From: an uncultured Eggerthella sp.
GTDB taxonomy: Bacteria; Actinomycetota; Coriobacteriia; Coriobacteriales; Eggerthellaceae
Assembly: GCA_900542065.1 (NCBI GenBank)
Contig: UQLU01000018.1
Location: 1 to 5,165, forward strand
Reading direction: 5' to 3'
Length of the DNA stretch: 5,165 nt
The stretch's first letter is position 1; every line of letters begins with the position of its first letter. Below are positions 1 through 5,165 of this stretch, one piece after another. The notes under the pieces were generated by a model, which did no database searches, was not told where the DNA came from, and saw only the letters and a list, made by a program, of their open reading frames with translations. The position numbers were made by a program, and so were the translations under genes.

Positions 1-1
1 G

Positions 2-1192
2 GTGACGACGCCCGAGCCGTCGTCGGCCGTTTCAGGCACGCGGGAAGCGGCGCTGCTCGACGCGCTGCCGTCTTTGGGAAGAACGACAACGACGACTGAT
101 CCAGCGCTTTCCGGCAGCATCAGTCTTGCGGGCACGTTTTCTTCTATGGGGGCGACGGGAGCGGCCGCGCCTATCGGCGATGAGCTTTTGGAGAATGCCT
201 CCGAGAACGATATGTATGTCGAAGATGTTGATGATTCTGCTTATGTGGAGCAGATCACCGAGACGGGAGCCATGGCTGGTCCTGGTTATGTGGAGATGCC
301 CAAGAGCCGCTTCGGCGGTATCTTCGGCAAATTCCGCCGCAAGAAGCGTGAGGAAGCATCCAGTCCGCAGGAATGGCTCGATGTCGAGGAGAGCTTCGAT
401 GCCCGCGAAGTAGGGGCAGCGCGCGGCGGCTGGGAGAGTTTCCGCGAAGAAGGCGATATCCAGGCTTACGACGAGGAGTATTTGGATGCCGACGCAACGA
501 CGGCGTTTTCTCCCGAGTTTGACGACGATTTTGCCGAGGACGGCTTCGATGCACCTCGCTCTTCGCATCGCCGCGGCCGCCATTTCGAGGGTGGGGCGTT
601 CTCCCGCGATCAATTTGACGATGAGTCCGAAGGCGAAGAAAACCAGGCAAGTGCCGCCGATCCGTCCAGTGTGTTCGGTGAAGGCCTGCCCGCCGATTTC
701 GTCTTTGAGCCGACGCCGGAAATCGAGCAGATCGAGCAGTTCCACAGCGACCGCATCGATATGGAAGTGTGGTTCGTGGCGCTCGGATCCGAACTTGCCG
801 GCAATGGCGGCATGAAAGCGTTTATGGCTGCTCATGAGGCTGAGCTCAAGGGCGCGCTTATCGTGGAGCTGGAGGCGTTGGGTGCCGGCGAGCTGACGCT
901 GATCGACAAAGAGGGCACCTATGTTCCCAAGAAGGCCTCGAGCCGCATGAAGCGCTTGGTTCGCAAGGCCGGTCAGGCCACCGGGCTGAAAGTGCCCGAG
1001 GCTACGATGGAGTGGCGCAACAGCGCATCGGCCTACGCCTTGAAGCACGGCCAGCAGGCCCTGCATTTGGCGGGCATGGATGGCAGAAAGCCGGCATTCT
1101 TCGCCGAGGAGGACGATGTCATTGAAAACATCGACAACGACATGTTAGCCTTGAATAGCGATTTTATCATGGAAGTGCTCAAGCATATCTAG
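2..1192 (+). CDS. M28-type aminopeptidase-like protein, C-terminal part (5' end outside window)
   Basis: The frame is open from the left edge, so this is a C-terminal fragment of 396 codons; the GTG at position 2 has no visible ribosome site and need not be the start. Residues 1-60 are Ser/Thr/Gly/Ala-rich. Residues 61-250 are strongly acidic and low in complexity, apart from a basic patch around 101-117 (KSRFGGIFGKFRRKKRE). Residues 254-396 look like the second half of an M28 zinc-peptidase fold: a strand MEVWFVALGSE, a helix ending near AAHE, VELEALGAG, and a final segment with DVIENID. M28 enzymes usually carry Glu-Glu in the VWFVALG-x-E segment (general base, then zinc ligand). Here it reads E264-L265, and no clear late zinc-binding His is visible, so activity is doubtful. 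The long acidic stretch may be an insertion inside the peptidase domain, whose first half would lie upstream. Assignment to M28 is from recalled family patterns and is moderate. The gene ends in TAG 19 bases before the tRNA. Confidence 0.6.
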   Translation: MTTPEPSSAVSGTREAALLDALPSLGRTTTTTDPALSGSISLAGTFSSMGATGAAAPIGDELLENASENDMYVEDVDDSAYVEQITETGAMAGPGYVEMPKSRFGGIFGKFRRKKREEASSPQEWLDVEESFDAREVGAARGGWESFREEGDIQAYDEEYLDADATTAFSPEFDDDFAEDGFDAPRSSHRRGRHFEGGAFSRDQFDDESEGEENQASAADPSSVFGEGLPADFVFEPTPEIEQIEQFHSDRIDMEVWFVALGSELAGNGGMKAFMAAHEAELKGALIVELEALGAGELTLIDKEGTYVPKKASSRMKRLVRKAGQATGLKVPEATMEWRNSASAYALKHGQQALHLAGMDGRKPAFFAEEDDVIENIDNDMLALNSDFIMEVLKHI

Positions 1193-1211
1193 CGACGAAA
1201 TCCAGATATCC

Positions 1212-1287
1212 GCCCCCGTAGCTCAGCGGATAGAGCGTCGGTTTCCTAAACCGTGCGTCGGAGGTTCGAGTCCTCTCGGGGGCGCCA
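1212..1287 (+). tRNA. tRNA-Arg (anticodon CCT)
   Basis: A complete 76-base cloverleaf with encoded CCA. The acceptor stem GCCCCCG (1212-1218) pairs with CGGGGGC (1277-1283), followed by discriminator G1284 and CCA. The D stem is GCTC/GAGC with loop AGCGGATA. The anticodon arm is TCGGT-TTCCTAA-ACCGT, with anticodon CCT at 1245-1247, which reads AGG codons. The variable loop is GCGTC, and the T arm is GGAGG-TTCGAGT-CCTCT. The A in the D loop after GG and discriminator G fit arginine identity. The outermost anticodon-stem pair is T1238 opposite T1254, a mismatch; all other stem pairs are Watson-Crick except one G-T in the T stem. No separate promoter or U-run terminator is evident. It lies 19 bases after the peptidase-like gene, so read-through transcription is possible. 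Confidence 0.97.
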
Positions 1288-1312
1288 CTTATTAATCAAT
1301 AAAAAATAATCG

Positions 1313-1717
1313 CTAAAGAACTATTTCGCGTTCACTTCCATCGATATCGGCAATTTTTGCTTTTCCTTCAGCTAACGAGAAAAATGTTAGACGTGGATCA
1401 TCGCAATCTTCATAGGTTTCACCCAAGGCCGTCATATGCTCATAGCCCGCTTTGCGAACTTCGTCTCCTGCGGTATCAACCATGCTTGCAACGCCAGTCA
1501 GGATAACCCAGCCACGACCTGGTTTCCATGCGGAAAGCTCAAATTTAGGGTTTGCCACAAGCTGCTCGTAAACGTCTTTATTGGTTGCAGTACAAAACCA
1601 TAGCTTGTCATCTTCACGCATAACGAAGCTAAATGGACGAACATGAGGCTGATCGCCTTCGCACGTCGCCAAATACCAAGCAGGAACAGAAGTAAGGTAG
1701 TCAATCAATTCATCCAT
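1313..1717 (-). CDS. Pyridoxamine 5'-phosphate oxidase-like FMN-binding split-barrel protein
   Basis: A 134-residue protein of the usual length for small single-domain split-barrel flavoproteins of the putative PNPOx group. Typical features are the N-terminal helix MDELIDYL followed by the strand WYLATCEGDQPHVRPFSF (residues 14-31), the segment LWFCTATNKDVYEQLVANPKFEL (39-61) with its family-typical TxxxKxVYxQL pattern, and the strand GWVILTGVASMV (69-80). Such proteins bind FMN or related flavins as dimers and reduce or bind small molecules; the substrate cannot be read from sequence, and true PdxH activity is not implied. The ATG at 1717 is supported by AAGGA (1727-1731) nine bases upstream. 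The gene lies 76 bases downstream of ecfT on the same strand and is convergent with the tRNA. It could be the last gene of the operon or have its own promoter; I see no convincing -35/-10 pair in the gap. The neighbouring importer looks flavin-related, which would suit an FMN protein. Confidence 0.85.
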   Translation of the reverse strand: MDELIDYLTSVPAWYLATCEGDQPHVRPFSFVMREDDKLWFCTATNKDVYEQLVANPKFELSAWKPGRGWVILTGVASMVDTAGDEVRKAGYEHMTALGETYEDCDDPRLTFFSLAEGKAKIADIDGSEREIVL

Positions 1718-1746
1718 AATAAGACATCCTTTTCTTTAGCGCTACA

Positions 1747-1763
1747 AACCAGTCGGGCTGGTT
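1747..1763 (-). terminator. Small hairpin between ecfT and the flavoprotein gene; possible weak terminator
   Basis: A perfect 6-bp inverted repeat, AACCAG / CTGGTT, surrounds a 5-base loop in the 76-base gap after the ecfT stop. On the - strand the 3' arm is followed by TGTAGCG, which is a poor U-tract, so this is at best a weak intrinsic terminator or attenuator that would lower expression of the downstream gene. It could equally be a protein-binding site or chance. Confidence 0.3.
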
Positions 1764-1793
1764 AAAGTTCAGACACCTACAATAAATAATTGC

Positions 1794-2621
1794 TTAGATC
1801 ATACCAAAGAAGCGCAGCGCCACATCTGTTGCTATAACAAACGCGGTTCCACAGAGCAGATATATTAAACCACCCATATCACGCTTAGCATACGAAAGTT
1901 CCTTTAAGCGTGTGCGATTTTCCCCACCATGATAACAGCGAGCATCCATTGCAAGCGAAAGTGTTTCTGCATGACGAAATGCACTGGTAAACAAAGGAAC
2001 AATGAGTGAAACCATCAACTGAACGGTGCTCTTAGTGCTCGTACTGAAATTCGCACCGCGACTTACCTGCGCCCTATAAATCGTGCGCAGCTCAATTGCA
2101 AATTGAGGCAAAAAGCGCAACGCAATACCAAGAATCATGGATAGCTCATGAGCGGGAAGACCAAAACGAGAAAATGGCTTAAGTAAATTTTCAAAAGCAT
2201 CAGTTAAGTCGAGCGTTGTTGTTGCTAAGGTAAGCAAACTTACCCCGAGCAATAGCATGGTCAAGCGGATGGCAATGAAGAGTGCCTGCTCTAAGCCGCC
2301 TTGACTAATGCAGATAATCCAAAACTGAAAGTACACTTCCCCGCCTTGGACAAAAAAGATATTGAGCAGAGCAGTAAACACTACCAAAATCGCAAGGGGC
2401 GCAATAGAAACAAATGCTTGCCGTAGCGAAATTCGAGCAAAAGCAAACATGCCTGCCGTAAACAGTGCAGCAATTCCAAGAGAAGGATACGATCCCGCAG
2501 CAAATACCATCACCATAAACAGCAGAGCAAGCAAAAGCTTTGCACGCGGATCCATACGATGAACTATGGAGTCTTTAGAAATATAGCGTCCAAAGACCGT
2601 CTGTATATCGAAGAGAGCCAT
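1794..2621 (-). CDS. ecfT: ECF transporter transmembrane coupling protein EcfT
   Basis: This is the membrane coupling subunit of an energy-coupling factor importer: it links the substrate-binding S protein to the EcfA1/EcfA2 ATPases. The 275-residue length is typical. The N-terminal segment SIVHRMDPRAKLLLALLF (residues 18-35) is the family hallmark. Hydrophobic segments lie at about 28-65, 73-92, 112-135, 203-212 and 252-272. The cytoplasmic coupling helices carry the two short Arg motifs that contact the ATPases: AQVSRGANF (R188) and MDARCYHGG (R228). The second reads A-R-C rather than the common A-R-G. The TMLLLGVSLLTLATTTLDLTDAF stretch and LRFLPQFAIEL are also typical. The ATG at 2621 lies two bases after the ecfA2 stop, and a purine-rich AAGAGAGG inside the end of ecfA2 serves as ribosome site, implying translational coupling. 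It is the last gene of the tightly packed ecf block. Confidence 0.96.
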   Translation of the reverse strand: MALFDIQTVFGRYISKDSIVHRMDPRAKLLLALLFMVMVFAAGSYPSLGIAALFTAGMFAFARISLRQAFVSIAPLAILVVFTALLNIFFVQGGEVYFQFWIICISQGGLEQALFIAIRLTMLLLGVSLLTLATTTLDLTDAFENLLKPFSRFGLPAHELSMILGIALRFLPQFAIELRTIYRAQVSRGANFSTSTKSTVQLMVSLIVPLFTSAFRHAETLSLAMDARCYHGGENRTRLKELSYAKRDMGGLIYLLCGTAFVIATDVALRFFGMI

Positions 2622-2623
2622 GC

Positions 2624-3574
2624 CTAGTGCCTCTCTTCCTCTGCAGCACCAACGCCGTCTGGATCTTTCTCTACGGAACCAACATCACCTGTAGTCGCTT
2701 TGCTGCAGTTCAACAACTTCACAAGTTCGTCTGCAAGCGATTCAGGGCTGTAAAGCTTTTCAGGAAGCTGAAAACCTAATTCTCGCAGTTCGTTGGACAA
2801 ACGCTGAGCATGAGGTATGCCAAGACCGATCTTGCGAAGTTCAGGACCATAATGCGTAAAGATATCTTCGGGCGTTCCGAGAAACGCCACTTCTCCTTCA
2901 TGCATAACCAGCACACGGTCCGCCAAACGCGCAATATCGTTCATGTTATGAGAAACCATGACAACCGTAAGGCCATGCTTTTTATGCAGGTCTTCAATAA
3001 GTGTTAAGAAATCTGAGCGAGAAGCAGGATCTAGGCCCGCTACAGGCTCGTCTAAGACCAAAGTGGTAGGTCGCATGGCCAACACACCAGCAAAAGCAAC
3101 ACGGCGCTGCTGACCGCCTGACAATTCGAAAGGAGAACGATGAGCGAACTTATCATAATTCAGTCGAACAATGCCAAGCGCTTCACGCACACGAGCATCA
3201 ACTTCTTCGGTGGTTAGCCCCAAGTTGCGCGGTCCAAATGCCACGTCTTCAGCAACACTTGCCGCAAATAACTGATGCTCGGGATATTGAAATACCACGC
3301 CGATATCACCACGAGCTTGAGTTGCCACTTTTTTGTCGGCTAAATCCTGACCATTCCAAAGAACTTTACCCTCAGTAGGATTTGCTAAGCCATTAAGGTG
3401 CTGAACCAGGGTTGACTTGCCTGACCCCGTATGACCAGCAATAGCCAAAAATTCACCATCACGCAATTCGAAAGACACGTTGCGCAAAGCATATTTTTGA
3501 TGCTCGCCCGCTTTCTTTTGGCGCTTGGTAAGGGGCACATAGCTGAAGCTTACTTGTTCGAATGTAATCGACAC
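2624..3574 (-). CDS. ecfA2: ECF transporter ATP-binding protein EcfA2
   Basis: This is the second ATPase of the importer, pairing with EcfA1 to drive transport. All ABC motifs are intact: Walker A GHTGSGKST (residues 47-55), Q-loop FQYPEHQLF (Q96), signature LSGGQQRR (from 151), Walker B TLVLDE (171-176), D-loop LDP (181-183) and switch His H209 in MVSHNMND. The motif GHTGSGKST, the phrase DEPVAGLDP and a basic loop before the second strand (TKRQKKAGEHQKYAL, 16-30) are typical of EcfA2 rather than EcfA1. At 316 residues it is somewhat long: about 27 residues after LLN (290-316) are a hydrophilic, Gly/Glu-rich tail with no recognised domain, and its last codons contain the ribosome site of ecfT. 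The start is GTG at 3574, supported by the strong AAGGAGG five to six bases upstream and by the family N-terminus SITFEQVSFSY. It overlaps the ecfA1 end by 25 bases. Confidence 0.96.
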   Translation of the reverse strand: MSITFEQVSFSYVPLTKRQKKAGEHQKYALRNVSFELRDGEFLAIAGHTGSGKSTLVQHLNGLANPTEGKVLWNGQDLADKKVATQARGDIGVVFQYPEHQLFAASVAEDVAFGPRNLGLTTEEVDARVREALGIVRLNYDKFAHRSPFELSGGQQRRVAFAGVLAMRPTTLVLDEPVAGLDPASRSDFLTLIEDLHKKHGLTVVMVSHNMNDIARLADRVLVMHEGEVAFLGTPEDIFTHYGPELRKIGLGIPHAQRLSNELRELGFQLPEKLYSPESLADELVKLLNCSKATTGDVGSVEKDPDGVGAAEEERH

Positions 3575-4371
3575 AGTTCCTCCTTCAGCGATGTGGTTTC
3601 AATATGAGTTTCTAGGCTAATGCCTCTATCTTGCAATAGACGCGACATTTGAGCCGCAAAGGGAATATCAAGATTGAAGCTGCGCAACACACTATCCTGT
3701 GTAAGAACTTCCTCGGGAGCTCCATCTAATACACAGCGACCATCTTCCATAACAATAACGCGATCCGCCTCAGCAGCTTCTTCCATAAAGTGAGTGATCA
3801 TCACAATGGTTAGGCCCTGTTCGTGCAATTCTTTGCATACACGCATAAGGCCTCGACGACCACGAGGGTCCAACATGGAGGATGCTTCGTCGAAAACCAA
3901 AATAGAAGGTTCCATTGCAAGCACGCCCGCAATAGCGACGCGCTGCTTTTGCCCGCCAGAAAGCGCAGTTGTTTCGCGTTTTCCCGATGTCTGTAATCCG
4001 ACCTGTTTTAGTGCTGCATCAACTCGCTGACGCAATTCAGGATTTTCAATTCCCAAATTCTCGGGACCAAACGCAACATCATTTTCCACAAGGCTTGCTA
4101 CGATCTGATCGTCGGGATTTTGAAAAACCATGCCTGCAGTACTGCGGATGATATACGTATTAGCTGATTGGCTGGTGTCATAGCCATCAACCTCTACCGT
4201 ACCTTTATCGGGAACTAACAAGGCGTTTATCAATTTCGAAAAAGTGGATTTGCCTGAACCGTTTGCTCCCAATACACAAACAAACTGGCCTTTCTCTATG
4301 GACAGAGAAAGGTCAGAAAGTACGTAGGTATCACCCGTATAGGTAAAAGAAACATCGGAAAAGGAGATCAT
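3550..4371 (-). CDS. ecfA1: ECF transporter ATP-binding protein EcfA1
   Basis: This is the first ATPase subunit of the energy-coupling factor importer and acts on the cytoplasmic face with EcfA2 and EcfT. The 273-residue length is normal. The motifs are complete: Walker A GANGSGKST (residues 35-43), Q-loop VFQNPDDQI (Q84), signature LSGGQKQR (from 137), Walker B ILVFDE (157-162), D-loop MLDP (166-169) and switch His H194 in MITHFMEEA. The phrases FQNPDDQ and DEASSMLDP are characteristic of EcfA1. The ATG at 4371 immediately follows the stop of the S component (TAAATG, no gap). A GAAGGGG ribosome site (4378-4384) lies inside that gene, so translation is probably coupled. The end overlaps ecfA2 by 25 bases. 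A 9-bp inverted repeat lies about 60-80 bases into the gene (4289-4312). Confidence 0.96.
   Translation of the reverse strand: MISFSDVSFTYTGDTYVLSDLSLSIEKGQFVCVLGANGSGKSTFSKLINALLVPDKGTVEVDGYDTSQSANTYIIRSTAGMVFQNPDDQIVASLVENDVAFGPENLGIENPELRQRVDAALKQVGLQTSGKRETTALSGGQKQRVAIAGVLAMEPSILVFDEASSMLDPRGRRGLMRVCKELHEQGLTIVMITHFMEEAAEADRVIVMEDGRCVLDGAPEEVLTQDSVLRSFNLDIPFAAQMSRLLQDRGISLETHIETTSLKEELCRLHSNK
3575..3585 (-). promoter_or_regulatory. Strong ribosome binding site of ecfA2
   Basis: On the - strand the stretch GAAGGAGGAACT directly precedes the GTG at 3574. It is a near-perfect Shine-Dalgarno site lying within the last codons of ecfA1 (Lys-Glu-Glu-Leu), and it fixes the GTG as start despite the 25-base gene overlap. 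Confidence 0.85.
4289..4312 (-). repeat. Perfect 9-bp inverted repeat inside early ecfA1
   Basis: CCTTTCTCT (4289-4297) and AGAGAAAGG (4304-4312) are exact reverse complements around a 6-base loop. They lie in the codons for LSLSIEKG, residues 21-28 of EcfA1. In the mRNA this could form a moderately stable hairpin just downstream of the initiating ribosome. It has no U-tract, so it is not an intrinsic terminator. It may be chance. Confidence 0.6.
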
Positions 4372-4962
4372 TTAACGCCCCTTCACCTGATCTTTCTTAG
4401 GAGTAATCAAATTAGAGATTGACTTATAAATAATGAGGGTCAAAACAGCGTTAATGACACCCTTGAGCAGATTAAATGGAATAAGAATTGGAATAATCAT
4501 AGCGATTACCGCATCAAGCGGAACGCCCAACCACATAGGAGTCAGAATCAAATTGCCAACAATAGCAGCCAACGTTGCCGCAATTACGCTTATTACCAAA
4601 CCAACAATTGCAACAGGATAGGTGCGCTTCTTGTGATACATAAGTGCAGCAGGCAGAACAAAACAGGTAACGCACAAGATGTTCATCAAAGCGCCCGTAA
4701 AGTCCGCCATAAGCAATCCGTGAATAACAGCAATTACAATACCTACTGCCACACCTGCACCAGGGCCAAATCCAAAGCCAACAACCATAGCTGGCATGTT
4801 TGAAGCATCGAATTTAAGCCAGGTAACACCAGGCAAAAGCGGAAATTCAACAAAAGAAAGCAATGCACCAATGGCACACATCAAAGCCATAATAACCATC
4901 TGCTTGGTTGACCAAACATTGGTGTTTTTTTCTGGCATAGAGTTTTGTGGCGTAGCAGACAC
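4372..4962 (-). CDS. ECF transporter S component, RibU-like (probable riboflavin binder)
   Basis: This is the membrane protein that captures the vitamin for the ECF importer. I place the start at GTG 4962, giving 196 residues, because AGGAG lies six bases upstream and the region beyond is the aroK gene in another frame. The ATG at 4938 lacks a ribosome site. About six hydrophobic segments follow a polar N-terminus (SATPQNSMPEKNTNVWSTKQ). Numbered from the GTG, ALMCA (26-30) is the AxxxA motif of the first helix used for docking to EcfT. The FPLLPGVTWLKFDASNMPAMVVGFGFGPGAG block and FNLLKG (N164, K167) match RibU-type riboflavin binders; in S. aureus RibU, as I recall, an Asn and Lys with this spacing contact the flavin. 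The usual KN pair after the GP-x-AG block is absent (VIAVIHG), so specificity is not certain and another vitamin remains possible. Its stop abuts the ecfA1 start. No FMN riboswitch fits the 16-base gap upstream; any leader would lie before aroK. Confidence 0.9.
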   Translation of the reverse strand: MSATPQNSMPEKNTNVWSTKQMVIMALMCAIGALLSFVEFPLLPGVTWLKFDASNMPAMVVGFGFGPGAGVAVGIVIAVIHGLLMADFTGALMNILCVTCFVLPAALMYHKKRTYPVAIVGLVISVIAATLAAIVGNLILTPMWLGVPLDAVIAMIIPILIPFNLLKGVINAVLTLIIYKSISNLITPKKDQVKGR

Positions 4963-4977
4963 GGAATTCTCCTTTTT
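4963..4977 (-). promoter_or_regulatory. Ribosome binding site deciding the S-component start
   Basis: The - strand reads AAAAAGGAGAATTCC followed by GTG (4962-4960). AGGAG sits six bases from the start and lies wholly in the short gap after the aroK stop codon (4979-4981). This supports GTG 4962 over the longer reading frame starting at 5091. Confidence 0.85.
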
Positions 4978-4978
4978 C

Positions 4979-5165
4979 TTACAAAATAGAAAGCTGGTCG
5001 ACAAGACGACGAGCAGCATCACGAACAGACAAACCATCGATATCGATGGTAACATCTGCATATTTTTCATACAGCGGAGTTCTTTCTTCATACAGATCCG
5101 TAAGATTCTGTCCTTCTCTCAGCAAAACGCCTCTGCCCTTCAGATTTCCGAGTCGCTTTGAAAGA
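4979..5165 (-). CDS. aroK: Shikimate kinase, C-terminal fragment (5' end outside window)
   Basis: The - strand is open from the right edge in the frame whose first full codon is 5164-5162, and it ends in TAA at 4981-4979, giving 61 residues. The translation contains LKGRGVLLREGQNLTDLYEERTPLYEKYADVTIDIDGLSVRDAARRLVDQLSIL (given in pieces: lid-side LKGRGVLLR, residues 8-16; EERTPLYEKYADVTID, residues 26-41; DGLS and a final helix). The pattern ER-x-P-LY-x-x-x-A is the hallmark of the shikimate kinase C-terminus; its Arg (R28 of the fragment) corresponds to the shikimate-contacting Arg after the lid. The enzyme phosphorylates shikimate with ATP in the chorismate (aromatic amino acid) pathway in the cytoplasm. 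No in-window start exists, so a start-based gene search misses it. The S component starts 16 bases after its stop, suggesting a shared transcript. The P-loop half lies outside, so a fused or larger protein cannot be excluded. Confidence 0.87.
   Translation of the reverse strand, partial: LSKRLGNLKGRGVLLREGQNLTDLYEERTPLYEKYADVTIDIDGLSVRDAARRLVDQLSIL
5033..5050. repeat. Perfect 18-bp palindrome within aroK
   Basis: ACCATCGATATCGATGGT equals its own reverse complement over all 18 bases. On the - strand it encodes T-I-D-I-D-G of the shikimate kinase tail, which is enough to explain much of it, since ATC-GAT alternation is self-complementary. It could still act as a protein-binding site; there is no direct support for that. 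Confidence 0.7.

Noticed and set aside
32..1066. A 344-codon open frame on the - strand opposite the peptidase-like gene
   Set aside because: It is a GC-rich antisense shadow. Its translation is Arg/Leu/Ala-rich with no recognisable domain, while the + strand frame gives a coherent peptidase-like domain.
1289..1302. TTATT-AATC-AATAA inverted repeat after the tRNA as a terminator
   Set aside because: The stem is only five A-T pairs and would be too unstable; the A-rich/T-rich flank alone does not make an intrinsic terminator.
1498..1704. A 68-codon open frame on the - strand inside the flavoprotein gene
   Set aside because: It is a shifted-frame shadow of a clear split-barrel protein and lacks its own ribosome site.
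1260..1800. A genomic island or prophage inserted at tRNA-Arg
   Set aside because: No integrase, phage gene or duplicated tRNA 3' end is visible in the window, and the adjacent genes look like ordinary metabolic and transport genes. The composition shift is kept as a finding only.
4963..4978. FMN riboswitch in front of the RibU-like gene
   Set aside because: The gap after aroK is only 16 bases and is filled by the ribosome site; any riboswitch would have to lie upstream of aroK, outside the window.
4963..5091. N-terminal 43-residue extension of the S component, resembling a signal peptide or anchor
   Set aside because: It is the aroK 3' end read in another frame; a good ribosome site and GTG lie just after the aroK stop.
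4796..5161. A 121-codon open frame on the + strand
   Set aside because: It is antisense to the S component and aroK, has no ribosome site, and its translation resembles no known protein.

Overview
The window looks like a chromosomal segment of a fairly GC-rich bacterium. It probably comes from a Gram-positive actinobacterium, perhaps a coriobacterium. That placement is inferred from gene style and from a tRNA-Arg(CCT) with encoded CCA, not from any marker gene. Base composition changes sharply across the window: counted 60-base lines left of position 1290 run from about 57% to over 70% G+C, while counted lines on the right are 32% and 50%.

Left part, + strand (1-1290): the 3' end of a large gene whose last ~145 residues resemble the C-terminal half of an M28-type zinc aminopeptidase. 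It is preceded by about 190 residues of acidic, Ser/Gly-rich sequence with one basic patch. Nineteen bases after its stop is a complete tRNA-Arg with anticodon CCT.

Right part, - strand (1313-5165), convergent with the left part: reading in the direction of transcription, the order is the 3' end of a shikimate kinase gene (aroK), an ECF-transporter S component resembling the riboflavin binder RibU, the two ATPases EcfA1 and EcfA2, the transmembrane coupling protein EcfT, and then a small FMN-binding split-barrel (pyridoxamine 5'-phosphate oxidase-like) protein. Spacings from aroK to ecfT are +16, 0, -25 and +2 bases, so these genes almost certainly form one transcript. The S, A1, A2 and T proteins together make a complete ECF vitamin importer. 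A putative flavoprotein gene lies 76 bases further on, after a small hairpin.

The main correction is at the right edge. The longest reading frame for the S component (start at 5091) is wrong: its first 43 residues are an out-of-frame reading of the aroK 3' end. The true start is a GTG at 4962 with a good ribosome binding site, giving a 196-residue protein. The aroK tail has no start codon in the window and is easily missed. I see no CRISPR array, insertion sequence, phage gene or clearly new system. The ECF operon is a known type; the open points are its vitamin specificity, its link to aroK and the flavoprotein, and the odd peptidase-like protein.
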